From positions 124,001-188,000 of the forward strand of contig JBCBSP010000002.1 of NCBI GenBank assembly GCA_039819095.1: a DNA stretch of 64,000 nucleotides. Direction: 5' to 3'. Of this stretch, positions 25,995-35,088 are shown in pieces. The position numbers and the translations under genes are program-made. The notes below the pieces were generated by a model. The model saw only the letters and a list, made by a program, of their open reading frames with translations, was not told the origin of the DNA and did not search any database. This DNA is from JBCBSP01 sp039819095 (GTDB taxonomy: Bacteria; Pseudomonadota; Alphaproteobacteria; Caulobacterales; Maricaulaceae). How positions within the stretch are numbered: the first letter of the stretch is position 1; each line of letters opens with the position of its first letter.

Positions 25995-28229
25995 GTGCGC
26001 CCTCTTCTTTCCCTTGCCGCCGCGCTAGTTTTCGCCCCCGCCGCTTTCGCCCAGACCGGCGAGCCGCTGACCGTTGAACGGGTTTACGCCTCGCCCTCCT
26101 TGTCCGGGCCGACGCCGCGCGCGGTGCGGTTTTCGCCCGATGGCGAGCGGATCAGCTTTTTGCGCGCCAAGGAAGAGGACCGCACGGTGCTCGATCTGTG
26201 GGCGATGGATGTCGCGGACGGGCGCACCTATCGCCTGGTCGATGCGCAGGTTCTGGCGCCGGAGGAGCGCGAACTGTCCGAAGCCGAAATCCAGTTCCGC
26301 GAGCGTGCGCGCATCAGCCAGTCCGGCGTCGTCGCCTATGACTGGGACGAGGCGGGCGAGGCCGTGCTGGTCCCGCTCGATGGCGATGTCTTCTACATCG
26401 ACGTGGAAAGCGGCGAGGCGCGCCGGTTGATGCAGACCGATGCGTTCGAGACCGATGCGCGGATTTCACCGCGCGGCGGCTATGTGTCCTTCATACGCGA
26501 ACAAAATCTCTGGCTCCATGATCTGGAAAGCGGCGAGGAGCGCGCGCTGACCACCGAGGGCGGCGCTCTGATCAGCTGGGGCGTGGCGGAGTTCGTCGCC
26601 CAGGAAGAGATGAACCGGCTGACCGGATACTGGTGGTCGCCGGACGAAACGCGCCTGGCGGTCGCGCGCGTCGATGAAAGCCCGGTCATGGTGGTGCCGC
26701 GCTTCGGCATCAATGCCGAAGGGGTGACCATCACTGAGCAGCGTTATCCGCGCGCAGGCACGGACAATGCGCGGGTGAGCCTTCATATCATCGAGCTGGA
26801 AACCGGTGCGTTGACCGAGATCAGTCTCGGGCCGGACAGCGACATTTATCTGGCGCGCGTGAACTGGGCGAGCGACGGATCAGCCGTCTACGTCCAGCGC
26901 CAGACGCGATTACAGGAGCGACTGGATCTGCTGCGCGCCGACCCGGCGACCGGCGAGGCTGCAATCGTTCTGTCAGAGGCGGACGGGAAATGGATCAACC
27001 TGTCGAGCGATTTTCACCCGCTGGCCGATGGCGGGTTTCTGTGGACGTCCGAACGCACCGGCTTTCGCCACATCTATCGTTATGACGCCGAGGGCGGGGC
27101 GGCCCAGCTCACCTCCGGCGACTGGGTCGTCAACGCAATCAGCGGCGTGAGCGAGGACGGTTCAACCGTCTACTTCACCGGTTGGACCGAGACCGCAACG
27201 GAGCGTCATCTCTATGCGGTTCCAATCGAAGGCGGCGAGCCGCAACGCATCACCAGCGGAGCCGGCAACTGGGCGGTGAACCTGGGTCAGGGCGCCAGCG
27301 CCTTTATCGGCGCGTATTCGGACCCGAATACGCCGCCGAACACCGGGCTTTATTCCATCGACGGCGATCGGATCGCCTGGGTGGAGGAGAACGCGCTGGA
27401 TGGGGACCATCCTTACGCGCCCTATCTGGCCGATCACATCGCGCCGGAGTTCGGTCGGATCACCGCTGCGGACGGGCAGACACCTTTGAACTACATGATG
27501 TATCGGCCTGACCACTGCACCGCCGAGGCGCCCTGCCCGGCCATCGTGCACGTCTATGGCGGCCCGACCGTGGGACAGTCCGCGCGCAAGACCTGGCGCT
27601 CCATGACCGAGCAGCTCTATGCGCGCGCCGGCTATGTCTATTTCCGGCTTGATAATCGCGGCACGCCCAATCGCGGCCATGCTTTTGAGGCGGCGCTGCA
27701 TCTGCGCATGGGCCAGGTGGAGGTGGAAGACCAGCTCGCCGGGCTCGATTATCTGCAGGGGCTGGACTTTGTGGACGCGGACCGGGTCGGGCTGTGGGGC
27801 TGGTCCTATGGCGGCTACATGACGCTGATGACGGCGCTGCAGGCGCCCGGGCGCTTCGCCGCGGGGATTTCCGGCGCACCGGTCAGCGACTGGTCACTCT
27901 ACGACACCCATTACACCGAGCGCTACATGGGCCTGCCGCAGGACAATGCCGAAGGCTATGCGGCCGGCGATGTGCTGTCCCATGTCGAGGGGTATGAGAC
28001 CCCGCTCCTGTTGATCCACGGCATGGCGGACGACAATGTCACCTATGACCACTCCACCCGCCTCTATGCGGCGCTGCAGGAGCAGGGCGAGGTCTTCGAG
28101 GTCATGGCCTATCCCGGCCAGCGCCACGGCATCCGCCCGCCGGCGCTGCAGATTCACCTCGCCCGCACCATGTCGGACTTCTTCGCCCGCCACCTGAACG
28201 GCCCGCAGCTGGCGAGCGAGGCGGAGTGA
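25995..28229 (+). CDS. Secreted dipeptidyl-peptidase IV-type S9 serine peptidase
   Basis: 744 residues from the GTG at 25995, which follows GGAG and directly yields a signal peptide (RPLLSLAAALVFAPAAFAQ). The longer frame to 25842 runs through an intergenic repeat. An N-terminal beta-propeller region (about 30-480) precedes the alpha/beta-hydrolase domain. The catalytic triad is visible: S604 in GWSYGGYM, D679 in GMADDNV and H711 in QRHGIRP. The EE pair that binds the peptide N-terminus in DPP-IV may be AQEEMNR near 200. It cleaves dipeptides, typically Xaa-Pro, from peptides outside the cytoplasm. Its stop overlaps the start of the next gene. Confidence 0.92.
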   Translation: MRPLLSLAAALVFAPAAFAQTGEPLTVERVYASPSLSGPTPRAVRFSPDGERISFLRAKEEDRTVLDLWAMDVADGRTYRLVDAQVLAPEERELSEAEIQFRERARISQSGVVAYDWDEAGEAVLVPLDGDVFYIDVESGEARRLMQTDAFETDARISPRGGYVSFIREQNLWLHDLESGEERALTTEGGALISWGVAEFVAQEEMNRLTGYWWSPDETRLAVARVDESPVMVVPRFGINAEGVTITEQRYPRAGTDNARVSLHIIELETGALTEISLGPDSDIYLARVNWASDGSAVYVQRQTRLQERLDLLRADPATGEAAIVLSEADGKWINLSSDFHPLADGGFLWTSERTGFRHIYRYDAEGGAAQLTSGDWVVNAISGVSEDGSTVYFTGWTETATERHLYAVPIEGGEPQRITSGAGNWAVNLGQGASAFIGAYSDPNTPPNTGLYSIDGDRIAWVEENALDGDHPYAPYLADHIAPEFGRITAADGQTPLNYMMYRPDHCTAEAPCPAIVHVYGGPTVGQSARKTWRSMTEQLYARAGYVYFRLDNRGTPNRGHAFEAALHLRMGQVEVEDQLAGLDYLQGLDFVDADRVGLWGWSYGGYMTLMTALQAPGRFAAGISGAPVSDWSLYDTHYTERYMGLPQDNAEGYAAGDVLSHVEGYETPLLLIHGMADDNVTYDHSTRLYAALQEQGEVFEVMAYPGQRHGIRPPALQIHLARTMSDFFARHLNGPQLASEAE

Positions 28230-28891
28230 TGACAGCTCCAGTCTCCGTCGATCTCGTCATGGATATCGTCTGCCCGTGGTGCTGGCTCGGCCATCGTTAT
28301 TGGGCGCAGGCGGTGGATCTCGCCAAGGAGGTCGAAGTGGAGACGGTGCTGCGCCCGTTTCAGCTGGATGCGGATATCCCGCCGGCGGGCCTGCCCTATC
28401 GCGACTACATGGCGAAGAAGTTCGCCGGCGACAGCTCCGGGCGCTGGAAGATGATGCGCGAGCATCTGGAGACCGCCGGGCCTGAAGTCGGCATCGTGTT
28501 CAATTTCGACGACATACCCGTTCGGCCCAATACGCTCAATGCGCACCGCCTGATTCGCTGGGCGCGCGGTCAGGATCAAAGCGAGGCGATGGCCGAAGCG
28601 CTGTTCAAGGCCTTTTTTGAAGACCGCCGCGATGTTGGCGACGCCGCGACGCTGGCGGAGCTGGCCGGTTCGGTGGGGCTTGATCCGGTGATCATCGCCG
28701 ACCTTCTGACCAGCGATCGCGATGCGGAGGCGGTGCGTCAGGAGGAGCGGTTCTATCGCTCGCTCGGCGTTGGCGGCGTTCCGATGTATATCTTCAACGG
28801 TCGTTTTGCCGTGTCAGGGGCCGAAACCCCTGACGTGCTGGCCAAGGCGATCCGTCAGGCCGCCGAACAACCCGGCGAGCCGCTTCAATAA
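28229..28891 (+). CDS. DsbA-family (FrnE-like) thiol oxidoreductase
   Basis: 220 residues, no signal peptide, so cytoplasmic. The thioredoxin-fold active site CPWC is at residues 15-18 and the cis-Pro loop is GVGGVPMY. This is the FrnE/DsbA-like group related to 2-hydroxychromene-2-carboxylate isomerase. FrnE proteins act as disulfide isomerases in stress response. The ATG shares its first base with the last base of the preceding stop (TGATG). Confidence 0.87.
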   Translation: MTAPVSVDLVMDIVCPWCWLGHRYWAQAVDLAKEVEVETVLRPFQLDADIPPAGLPYRDYMAKKFAGDSSGRWKMMREHLETAGPEVGIVFNFDDIPVRPNTLNAHRLIRWARGQDQSEAMAEALFKAFFEDRRDVGDAATLAELAGSVGLDPVIIADLLTSDRDAEAVRQEERFYRSLGVGGVPMYIFNGRFAVSGAETPDVLAKAIRQAAEQPGEPLQ

Positions 28892-28921
28892 GCGCCGCAG
28901 GAGGCGCACGGGGAGAGTTTA

Positions 28922-29314
28922 ATGACCGCCATTCAAGCTGTCGGCCTGTATGCCGGCCTCAACATTCTGCTCATCTTCATCCTGTCGATCCGCGTGTCGC
29001 TGCGTCGGCGCGGGGCGAAGATAAGCCTGGGGGATGGCGGTGATGACATCATGCTTCGGCGCGTGCGCGCTCACGCCAATGCGGTGGAGACCATTCCCGC
29101 CGCGCTGGTCGGCCTGGCCCTGATGGCGGCGATGAGCGCGCCGGTCCTGGCGATTCATGCGATTGGCGCAGGCCTGACGCTCGGTCGCGTCCTGCATGCG
29201 ATGGGCCTGTCGGCCAATAGCGGTCCCTCCATGGGCCGGGTGACGGGATCGAGTCTGACGCTTCTGGTTTACCTCGCGCTCGCGATTGGCCTGATCGGTC
29301 ACGCCCTAATCTAA
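28922..29314 (+). CDS. MAPEG-family membrane protein
   Basis: 130 residues with four membrane helices. Family features are RVRAHANAVETIPAALVGLALMA (the ERVxxAHxNxxE-like motif) and LTLGRVLHAMG. MAPEG proteins are glutathione-dependent membrane enzymes; the bacterial substrates are mostly unknown. GGGGAGAG precedes the ATG. It follows the DsbA-like gene, so a joint thiol-redox role is possible. Confidence 0.85.
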   Translation: MTAIQAVGLYAGLNILLIFILSIRVSLRRRGAKISLGDGGDDIMLRRVRAHANAVETIPAALVGLALMAAMSAPVLAIHAIGAGLTLGRVLHAMGLSANSGPSMGRVTGSSLTLLVYLALAIGLIGHALI

Positions 29315-29373
29315 CGCCTGGCTGTGCAGCCTGCGCGTTGCCGGGCGCGCCGCCCGCGGCTATAGCCCGGCCC

Positions 29374-30753
29374 ATGACCGATCACGCTTCTGAAGACGCC
29401 ATCGACGCTGGGCCTGACCCTCAGGCCCTGCTTTCCATCGCTGAAAATCTGGTGCAGCGCGCCCGCACCGCCGGGGCTGATCAGGCCGAGGCCGGGATCA
29501 GCGAATCCCGCTCGCTGGAAGCCAGCGTGCGCGAAGGCCGGCTGGAGGATGTGGAACGGTCGGAGTCGCGCGACGCCGGCGTGCGGGTGCTGATCGGCAA
29601 ACGCCAGGCGGGTGTCGCCTTCTCAGACCTGTCCGAGGCCGGGTGTGCGCTGGCGGTCGAACGCGCCATCGCCATGGCCAGGGCAGCTCCCGAAGATCCC
29701 TATTGCGGTCTGGTCGACGCGGCTGAGCTCGCCACGGATAGCCGCGAGATCGAGCTCTACGAGGCGCCGGACTGGGATGTCGCCGCGCTCGAGCGCGCCG
29801 CGCTGCGGATGGAAGACGCCGCCATGGCCGTTCCCGGCGTGGAGGCCATCTCCTCCTCCGGCGCCAGCGAAAGCGCAGCGGCAAGCGCGGTGGTTCTGTC
29901 GAACGGGTTTTCCAGCGCAAGGCGCAGCTCCATGCGCGGGCTCGGAATCGCACCGATCGCCAAGCGCGACGGGCTTATGGAGCGTGATTACGAGACCCAG
30001 TCGGCCCGCCGTGCGCACGATCTGCGCAGCGCCGAGGAGATCGGCCGCATCGCCGGCGAGCGCGCTGCCGCCCGGCTCGGCGCTGAAAAGCTCGCCTCGG
30101 GAAAGCGCCCCGTTCTGTTCGATCAACGCAACGCGCCGAGTTTTCTTTCATCGCTTCTGGGCGCGATCTCCGGGCCGTCCATCGCGCGTGGCACGTCCTT
30201 CCTGCGCGACAGGCTCGGCGAACCGGTTTTTGCAGACAGCATCAACGTGCTGGAAGACCCGTTCCGGCCCTGGAGCCATGGCGCCCGCCCCCACGATGGC
30301 GAAGGCGTTGCGGTGCGTCCGCGCGCGCTCATCGAGAACGGCGTGCTGACCACCTGGCTGCTGAACGCGGCGAGCGCGCGCCAGCTTGATCTTGAGCTGA
30401 CCGGTCATGGCGCGCGCCGGCTCGGCGCGCCGCCCGGCGTGTCGACCGCCAACGTGCATCTGGAAGCCGGCCCCGACAGCCCCGAAGCGCTGATCGCGGG
30501 CATGAAGTCCGGGCTGATCGTCACCGAGATGTTTGGCCCTTCGCTGAATGCGAACACGGGCGACTGGTCGGTCGGCGTGGCCGGGTTCGCCGTGGAGAAT
30601 GGCGAGCGCGCCCACCCGGTGAGCGAGATCACCGTCGCGGGCAATCTCATCGACATGTTTGCGCGCCTCATCCCGGCCAGTGATCTGGAATTTCGCGGGC
30701 GCACCAACGCCCCCAGCGTGTTCATCGATGACCTTGCAATCGGCGGCGCTTGA
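29374..30753 (+). CDS. pmbA: Metalloprotease subunit PmbA/TldE
   Basis: 459 residues of the TldD/PmbA family. TldD and PmbA (TldE) form a heterodimeric cytoplasmic protease that degrades unfolded peptides and matures microcin and modified peptides. I see no HExxxH zinc motif, consistent with the PmbA rather than the TldD partner. Family blocks are ESRSLEASVREGRLEDVE near the N-terminus and GVLTTWLLNAASARQL and GMKSGLIVTEMFGPSLN near the C-terminus. The ATG at 29374 is the likely start. It heads the envelope cluster and overlaps cysQ by 26 bases. Confidence 0.92.
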   Translation: MTDHASEDAIDAGPDPQALLSIAENLVQRARTAGADQAEAGISESRSLEASVREGRLEDVERSESRDAGVRVLIGKRQAGVAFSDLSEAGCALAVERAIAMARAAPEDPYCGLVDAAELATDSREIELYEAPDWDVAALERAALRMEDAAMAVPGVEAISSSGASESAAASAVVLSNGFSSARRSSMRGLGIAPIAKRDGLMERDYETQSARRAHDLRSAEEIGRIAGERAAARLGAEKLASGKRPVLFDQRNAPSFLSSLLGAISGPSIARGTSFLRDRLGEPVFADSINVLEDPFRPWSHGARPHDGEGVAVRPRALIENGVLTTWLLNAASARQLDLELTGHGARRLGAPPGVSTANVHLEAGPDSPEALIAGMKSGLIVTEMFGPSLNANTGDWSVGVAGFAVENGERAHPVSEITVAGNLIDMFARLIPASDLEFRGRTNAPSVFIDDLAIGGA

Positions 30754-31516
30754 AGCCGAGCGCGCGCTGATCGGCGACGCCGCCCGCAAGGCCGGCGCGC
30801 TGGCGCTCGGCTTTCAGAAGCGCGGGCTGCGCGTCTGGTACAAGGCGCCCGGCGATCCGGTCAGCGAAGCCGATCTGGCGGTCGATAATCTGTTGCGCGA
30901 AACGCTGACCGGCGCGCGTCCCGATTATGGCTGGCTGTCTGAGGAAACCGCTGACGATCTCGATCGATTGTCGCGTCAACGCACCTTCGTGGTCGATCCG
31001 ATCGATGGCACGCGGGCCTTCGTGAAGGGCCGGGCCGAATTCGTCGTATCGATCGCCGTTGTTGAGGACGGCGCGCCCATTGCTGCAGCTGTCTATGACC
31101 CGAGCGCGGATCAGCTCTATGACGCCGCGCGCGGCGCCGGCGCGCATAAAAACGGCGCGCCCATTGCGGTCTCGCCAGCGCCGAGCATCGCCGGCGCACG
31201 GCTTCTAGGCGATCCCGGACGGCTGACCGCCCTGCGCGATCTGGGCGCTGAGGCGAGCACGGTGAACTCCGCCGCCCTGCGCCTGGCGCTGACCGCAGAA
31301 GGCGTGTTTGACGCCTCCGTGGCGGTGCGCAGCAAATGGGACTGGGATCTGGCTGCAGGCCATCTCTTGATCGAAGAGGCCGGCGGTCGCATTTCCGGCT
31401 CAGGCGGGCAAAGCCTGCGCTATGGTGAACGCGACACACGCCAACCTCCGCCGCTGGCCGCTGGTCCGCGGCTGCACGCCTTGTTAATAGACCGCCTTTC
31501 AGGAAATGGAGCCTGA
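30728..31516 (+). CDS. cysQ: 3'(2'),5'-bisphosphate nucleotidase / inositol monophosphatase family
   Basis: 262 residues of the metal-dependent, lithium-sensitive phosphatase family. Visible motifs are LSEET, DPIDGTRAFVKG (metal-binding DPxDGT) and WDWDLAAGHLLIEEAGG. CysQ removes the 3' phosphate from PAP made by sulfate assimilation. Inositol monophosphatase or histidinol phosphatase activity cannot be excluded. ATG at 30728 lies inside the end of pmbA. Confidence 0.85.
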   Translation: MTLQSAALEAERALIGDAARKAGALALGFQKRGLRVWYKAPGDPVSEADLAVDNLLRETLTGARPDYGWLSEETADDLDRLSRQRTFVVDPIDGTRAFVKGRAEFVVSIAVVEDGAPIAAAVYDPSADQLYDAARGAGAHKNGAPIAVSPAPSIAGARLLGDPGRLTALRDLGAEASTVNSAALRLALTAEGVFDASVAVRSKWDWDLAAGHLLIEEAGGRISGSGGQSLRYGERDTRQPPPLAAGPRLHALLIDRLSGNGA

Positions 31517-31523
31517 CCCGATC

Positions 31524-31772
31524 ATGACCGACGCCCAAGACAAACAATTGCTGCACCTCGTGATCGGCGGCGAGCTGACCGAGCTCGGCCCGACCGCGCA
31601 TGAGTTTCGAGATCTCAAACAGGTCGAATTCGTCGGCGCCTATTCCGACTACGCCTCCGCGCGAGACGCCTGGAAGGCCGCCGCTCAGCGCACGGTCGAT
31701 AACGCCCATATGCGCTTTTTCATCATTCACGCCCACAAGCTGCTCAATCCCGAACTCGACGGGCAGGGCTGA
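31524..31772 (+). CDS. DUF4170 protein
   Basis: 82 residues, the small alphaproteobacterial DUF4170 family typically found between a CysQ-like gene and lipid A genes. The core reads LLHLVIGGELTEL and FVGAYSDYASARDAWKAAAQ. Function unknown; probably cytoplasmic. An ATG at 31506 would add 6 residues. It was not preferred because family members start close to MTDxQLLHLV, though the GGAG before the chosen start is 11 bases away. Confidence 0.82.
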   Translation: MTDAQDKQLLHLVIGGELTELGPTAHEFRDLKQVEFVGAYSDYASARDAWKAAAQRTVDNAHMRFFIIHAHKLLNPELDGQG

Positions 31773-31826
31773 GCCGGCAAGACGCTGAGCGATCCCGCCC
31801 CTTCCCGTCCCGCTGAGGACATCGCC

Positions 31827-33593
31827 GTGAGCGCCGCCAGCGAGGCTGCGCATGCGCCGAAGGCCGAACGCAAGGGCGTGATCGCGCGCCTGATGCGCGA
31901 CTGGGTCGCGCCGAGACGCGCTCTGCTGGCCTGGGGCGTCCTGTTATCGATGATCACCGCCGCCGCCGGGTCGAGCTATGCCGGCGCGGTGCACATCGCC
32001 TCACAGCTGGTGGAGGCGCGCGACGCCATGGTGATCTGGCTGGCCCCGGCGATGATCTTCACGCTCGGCGTTGTGCGCAGCCTCAGCCTCTACCTGCAGA
32101 CCGTCGCCACCAACCGGCTCGCCCTGTCCATCATGCGCGACCTGCAGAACGCCATGTACGCCAAGCTGATGGCGGCTGATTTTGCGCGGCTGAGCGGGGA
32201 AGCGACCGGAGCCTTCGTCTCCCGCTTCACAAACGACATCACCATGCTGCGCGAAAGCCTGGTGCGCGCGGCGAACAATCTGACCCGCGACCTCTTCATG
32301 GTGATCGGCGGAATCGCCTGGATGGTCTATATCGACTGGGCGCTGGCGCTGTTCGTTCTGGTGGTCCTGCCGCTTGCCGGCCAGCCGGTGCTGGCCATCG
32401 GCAAGGCGATCCGCAAGCGGGCCAATGAGGTCCAGGCTCAGGCCGGCGACGTCACCAGCTTCCTCGATGAGAGCCTGTCAGGCGCTCGCGTGGTGAAGAC
32501 TTTCGCGCTGGAGCCGTACACCCAGGCGCGAGCGAAGACTCGCTTCGCCGAGCGCTTCCGCCTGCTTCTAGAGATCGCCCGCCAGCGCGCCAAGATCGAA
32601 CCGGTGATGGAAATCGTCGGTATGGTCGCGCTGGGCGGAGTGTTCTCACTGCTCGGCTGGCGCGCTGTGAATGGCGAGGCCGATGTCGCCGATCTCCTCG
32701 CTATCATCGCCGCCATTCTCGTGGTCAGCCCCGCCGCCCGCGCACTCGCTACGCTCAATGGCGCCATTCAGGAGGGGCTGGCGGTGCTCGGGCGGACCTT
32801 CGAACTGCTGGATGAAACCGAAACCGTCATTGATGCGCCGGACGCCGATGCGCTCACAGTCCGGCAGGGCGGTGTGACATTCGAAGGCGTCAGCTTCAGC
32901 TATGGCGCGGGCGCCCAGGCGGTCAGCGGGATCGATCTGGAGATCGGCGTGGGAGAAACCGTGGCTCTGGTCGGGCCGTCCGGCTCGGGCAAGACCACGT
33001 TGATGAACCTTCTCGCCCGGCTCTACGACCCGCAGGCTGGGCGCATTCTTATCGACGGTCAGGATATCAGAACCGCACGCCTGGCTTCGGTGCGCGGCGC
33101 CATGGCGCTGGTCAGCCAGGACATCACCCTGTTTGACGACACCGTGCAGGCCAATATCGCGCTCGGCCGCGTGGAGGCCGATGACGCAGCGATCCTCGAA
33201 GCGGCGAGAACAGCCGACGCGCACGACTTCATCACCGAGCTTGAGGGCGGGTATGACGCACCGGTCGGCCCCAAAGGGTCCAACCTGTCCGGCGGACAGA
33301 GACAGCGCGTCGCGATCGCACGCGCCGTGCTGAAGGACGCGCCCATCCTCTTGCTCGACGAAGCAACCTCGGCGCTCGACGCCCAGTCAGAGGCGCGCGT
33401 GCAGGCGGCGTTGGACCGTTTGAGCCAAGGGCGAACCAGCCTTGTCATCGCCCACCGCCTGGCCACCGTGCGCCGCGCGAATCGCATCTATGTGATGCAG
33501 AATGGCCGGATCGTGGAAACCGGCGACCACGAGAGCCTGCTGGCTAAAGACGGGCTTTATACCGAGCTCTGCCGGCTGCAGTTCAGCGAGTAG
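31827..33593 (+). CDS. ABC exporter, MsbA-like (permease-ATPase fusion)
   Basis: 588 residues: six membrane helices (about 35-320) followed by an ATPase domain. Walker A GPSGSGKTT, signature LSGGQRQR, Walker B ILLLDEATSALD and switch His in IAHRLATVRR are all intact, so it should be an active homodimeric exporter. Placement within genes for lipid A core assembly suggests an MsbA-type lipid A flippase (inference). Start is GTG with GAGG about 9 bases upstream. Confidence 0.9.
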   Translation: MSAASEAAHAPKAERKGVIARLMRDWVAPRRALLAWGVLLSMITAAAGSSYAGAVHIASQLVEARDAMVIWLAPAMIFTLGVVRSLSLYLQTVATNRLALSIMRDLQNAMYAKLMAADFARLSGEATGAFVSRFTNDITMLRESLVRAANNLTRDLFMVIGGIAWMVYIDWALALFVLVVLPLAGQPVLAIGKAIRKRANEVQAQAGDVTSFLDESLSGARVVKTFALEPYTQARAKTRFAERFRLLLEIARQRAKIEPVMEIVGMVALGGVFSLLGWRAVNGEADVADLLAIIAAILVVSPAARALATLNGAIQEGLAVLGRTFELLDETETVIDAPDADALTVRQGGVTFEGVSFSYGAGAQAVSGIDLEIGVGETVALVGPSGSGKTTLMNLLARLYDPQAGRILIDGQDIRTARLASVRGAMALVSQDITLFDDTVQANIALGRVEADDAAILEAARTADAHDFITELEGGYDAPVGPKGSNLSGGQRQRVAIARAVLKDAPILLLDEATSALDAQSEARVQAALDRLSQGRTSLVIAHRLATVRRANRIYVMQNGRIVETGDHESLLAKDGLYTELCRLQFSE

Positions 33594-33596
33594 GGC

Positions 33597-34259
33597 CTAC
33601 TCCCGTCGCAGGATTTTTTCCGTCAGCATTGAGCCCCACCAGCTCGCCATGAAGCCGTCATGGCAGGCTTGGCGGTCATATTCGGTGCGCACCCAGGTGA
33701 GAAAATCGATAGGTTCGCGTTCGTTTCGGGCCCGGTACAGCTCGAAGAAATGATCGAGCATGCCGGTCTTGCCCTGTTTGACGTGGCCGTATTTCAGCGA
33801 AAGCTGGTCAATCGCCTCATCAAACGGCGCGCCTTCGTGAAGCAGCTTGTACATCACCGCCACGATGCCCGCCCGGTCCGCGCCGGATTTGCAGTGCATC
33901 ACCGCAGGGTATTCGATCGTGTCGAACACCTCGATGAGTTGCTCGATCCGGTGCACATAGGGCGCCTCGCGCGAGCCCCAGGGCAGATCGATGATCGCCA
34001 GACCGACCTCTCGCGCGGTGTGGTGTTCAAGATCGTAATAATGCCGTCCCGGCTGCGTGCCGCGCAGGTTCAGGATCGTCTTGAACCCCTGCCCCTTCAG
34101 AGCCGCCATGCGTTTGGGGTCAGGCTGATTGCAGCGCCACATCCGGCCGCCCACAAGCCGCATATTGTGGAAGGCCAGACGCAGCACGCCATGGTCGCCC
34201 CACATCAGCCCGCGCATGGCGCGCTGATAGTCCTGCGGGTCGGAAAGATCATAACTCAT
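33597..34259 (-). CDS. Dual-specificity/tyrosine phosphatase-like protein
   Basis: 220 residues from the ATG at 34259. The P-loop signature HCKSGADRAG (HCx5R) lies near residue 120, and the general-acid Asp may be in IIDLPWGSRE. The fold resembles bacterial cyclin-like and lipid phosphatases (DSP group). It is the only leftward gene inside the rightward envelope cluster and converges with the MsbA-like gene, with a GAGTAG-GGC-CTACTC palindrome (33588-33602) spanning the two stop codons. Substrate unknown: a protein phosphotyrosine or a phospholipid. Confidence 0.8.
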   Translation of the reverse strand: MSYDLSDPQDYQRAMRGLMWGDHGVLRLAFHNMRLVGGRMWRCNQPDPKRMAALKGQGFKTILNLRGTQPGRHYYDLEHHTAREVGLAIIDLPWGSREAPYVHRIEQLIEVFDTIEYPAVMHCKSGADRAGIVAVMYKLLHEGAPFDEAIDQLSLKYGHVKQGKTGMLDHFFELYRARNEREPIDFLTWVRTEYDRQACHDGFMASWWGSMLTEKILRRE

Positions 34260-34353
34260 GGGCCGCGCAGTTAAGCCGCCGAACCGACGCTGGCAAGCCT
34301 GTGGGCGCCGCGCGCGGCTTGACGGCGCGCTCGCTTGCGGCGAGCAAGGCGCG

Positions 34354-35088
34354 ATGGCGAACTCCATTCTGTCCTCCAGGCCGGTCCTATCGGCGCTGAC
34401 CGGCCTCTTCGCCGGCTATATCTGGCTGGTCTATCGCACCACGCGCTGGAGGGTGGAGGGTGAGGAGCATCTGAGGGCGGTTTCCAACTCTCCAGCCGGA
34501 ATTGTGGGCTGCATCTGGCACAATCGATTGATGCTCACCGCCGCGATCTGGCCGAACGACGCTGCGCCAGCCCGCGCCATGGTGTCGAAATCAGCCGACG
34601 GCGATCTGATTGCCGGCGCTGCGGCGCGCTTCGGCGCCGGCGCGGTGCGCGGCTCCTCCTTCGATATGAAAAAGCGCCGCGACAAGGGCGCGCTCGCCGC
34701 CTTCCGGGAGATGCTGCGTCATGTACGTCAGGGCGGATGCGCCGCGGTGACCCCGGATGGGCCACGCGGGCCGCGCATGAGTTTTCAGGAGGGCGCGGTG
34801 CGACTGGCCCAGGTCAGCGGCGCGCCGATGATCATGCTCGCCTGGTCGACCAGCGCACAGATCCGGTTCAACTCCTGGGACCGCTTCATACTGCCCCTGC
34901 CCTTCGGCAGGGGACGGATCATCTGGAGCGAGCCGCTCCATGCGCCGGACCGCGCCGACGAGGCCGCCACCGAAGCCTTCCGCCAGCGCGCCGAGGCCCT
35001 GTTGATCGATATCACCGCAGCCGCCGATGCGGCGGTGGGCTGTGAACCGATCGAGCCGGCTGGGCTGAAGCCGGAGGCCGGGCCATGA
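34354..35088 (+). CDS. DUF374-family lysophospholipid acyltransferase
   Basis: 244 residues, membrane-associated by an N-terminal hydrophobic helix (VLSALTGLFAGYIWLVY). PlsC-type motifs are IWHNRL (catalytic His) and AVTPDGPRGPRM. DUF374 proteins usually precede waaA in alphaproteobacteria and are thought to transfer acyl chains in lipid A or phospholipid synthesis. Its stop overlaps waaA by 4 bases. Confidence 0.88.
   Translation: MANSILSSRPVLSALTGLFAGYIWLVYRTTRWRVEGEEHLRAVSNSPAGIVGCIWHNRLMLTAAIWPNDAAPARAMVSKSADGDLIAGAAARFGAGAVRGSSFDMKKRRDKGALAAFREMLRHVRQGGCAAVTPDGPRGPRMSFQEGAVRLAQVSGAPMIMLAWSTSAQIRFNSWDRFILPLPFGRGRIIWSEPLHAPDRADEAATEAFRQRAEALLIDITAAADAAVGCEPIEPAGLKPEAGP

Noticed and set aside
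30861..31853. 330-residue minus-strand frame
   Set aside because: Crosses cysQ, DUF4170 and the start of the ABC exporter on the opposite strand; no motifs.
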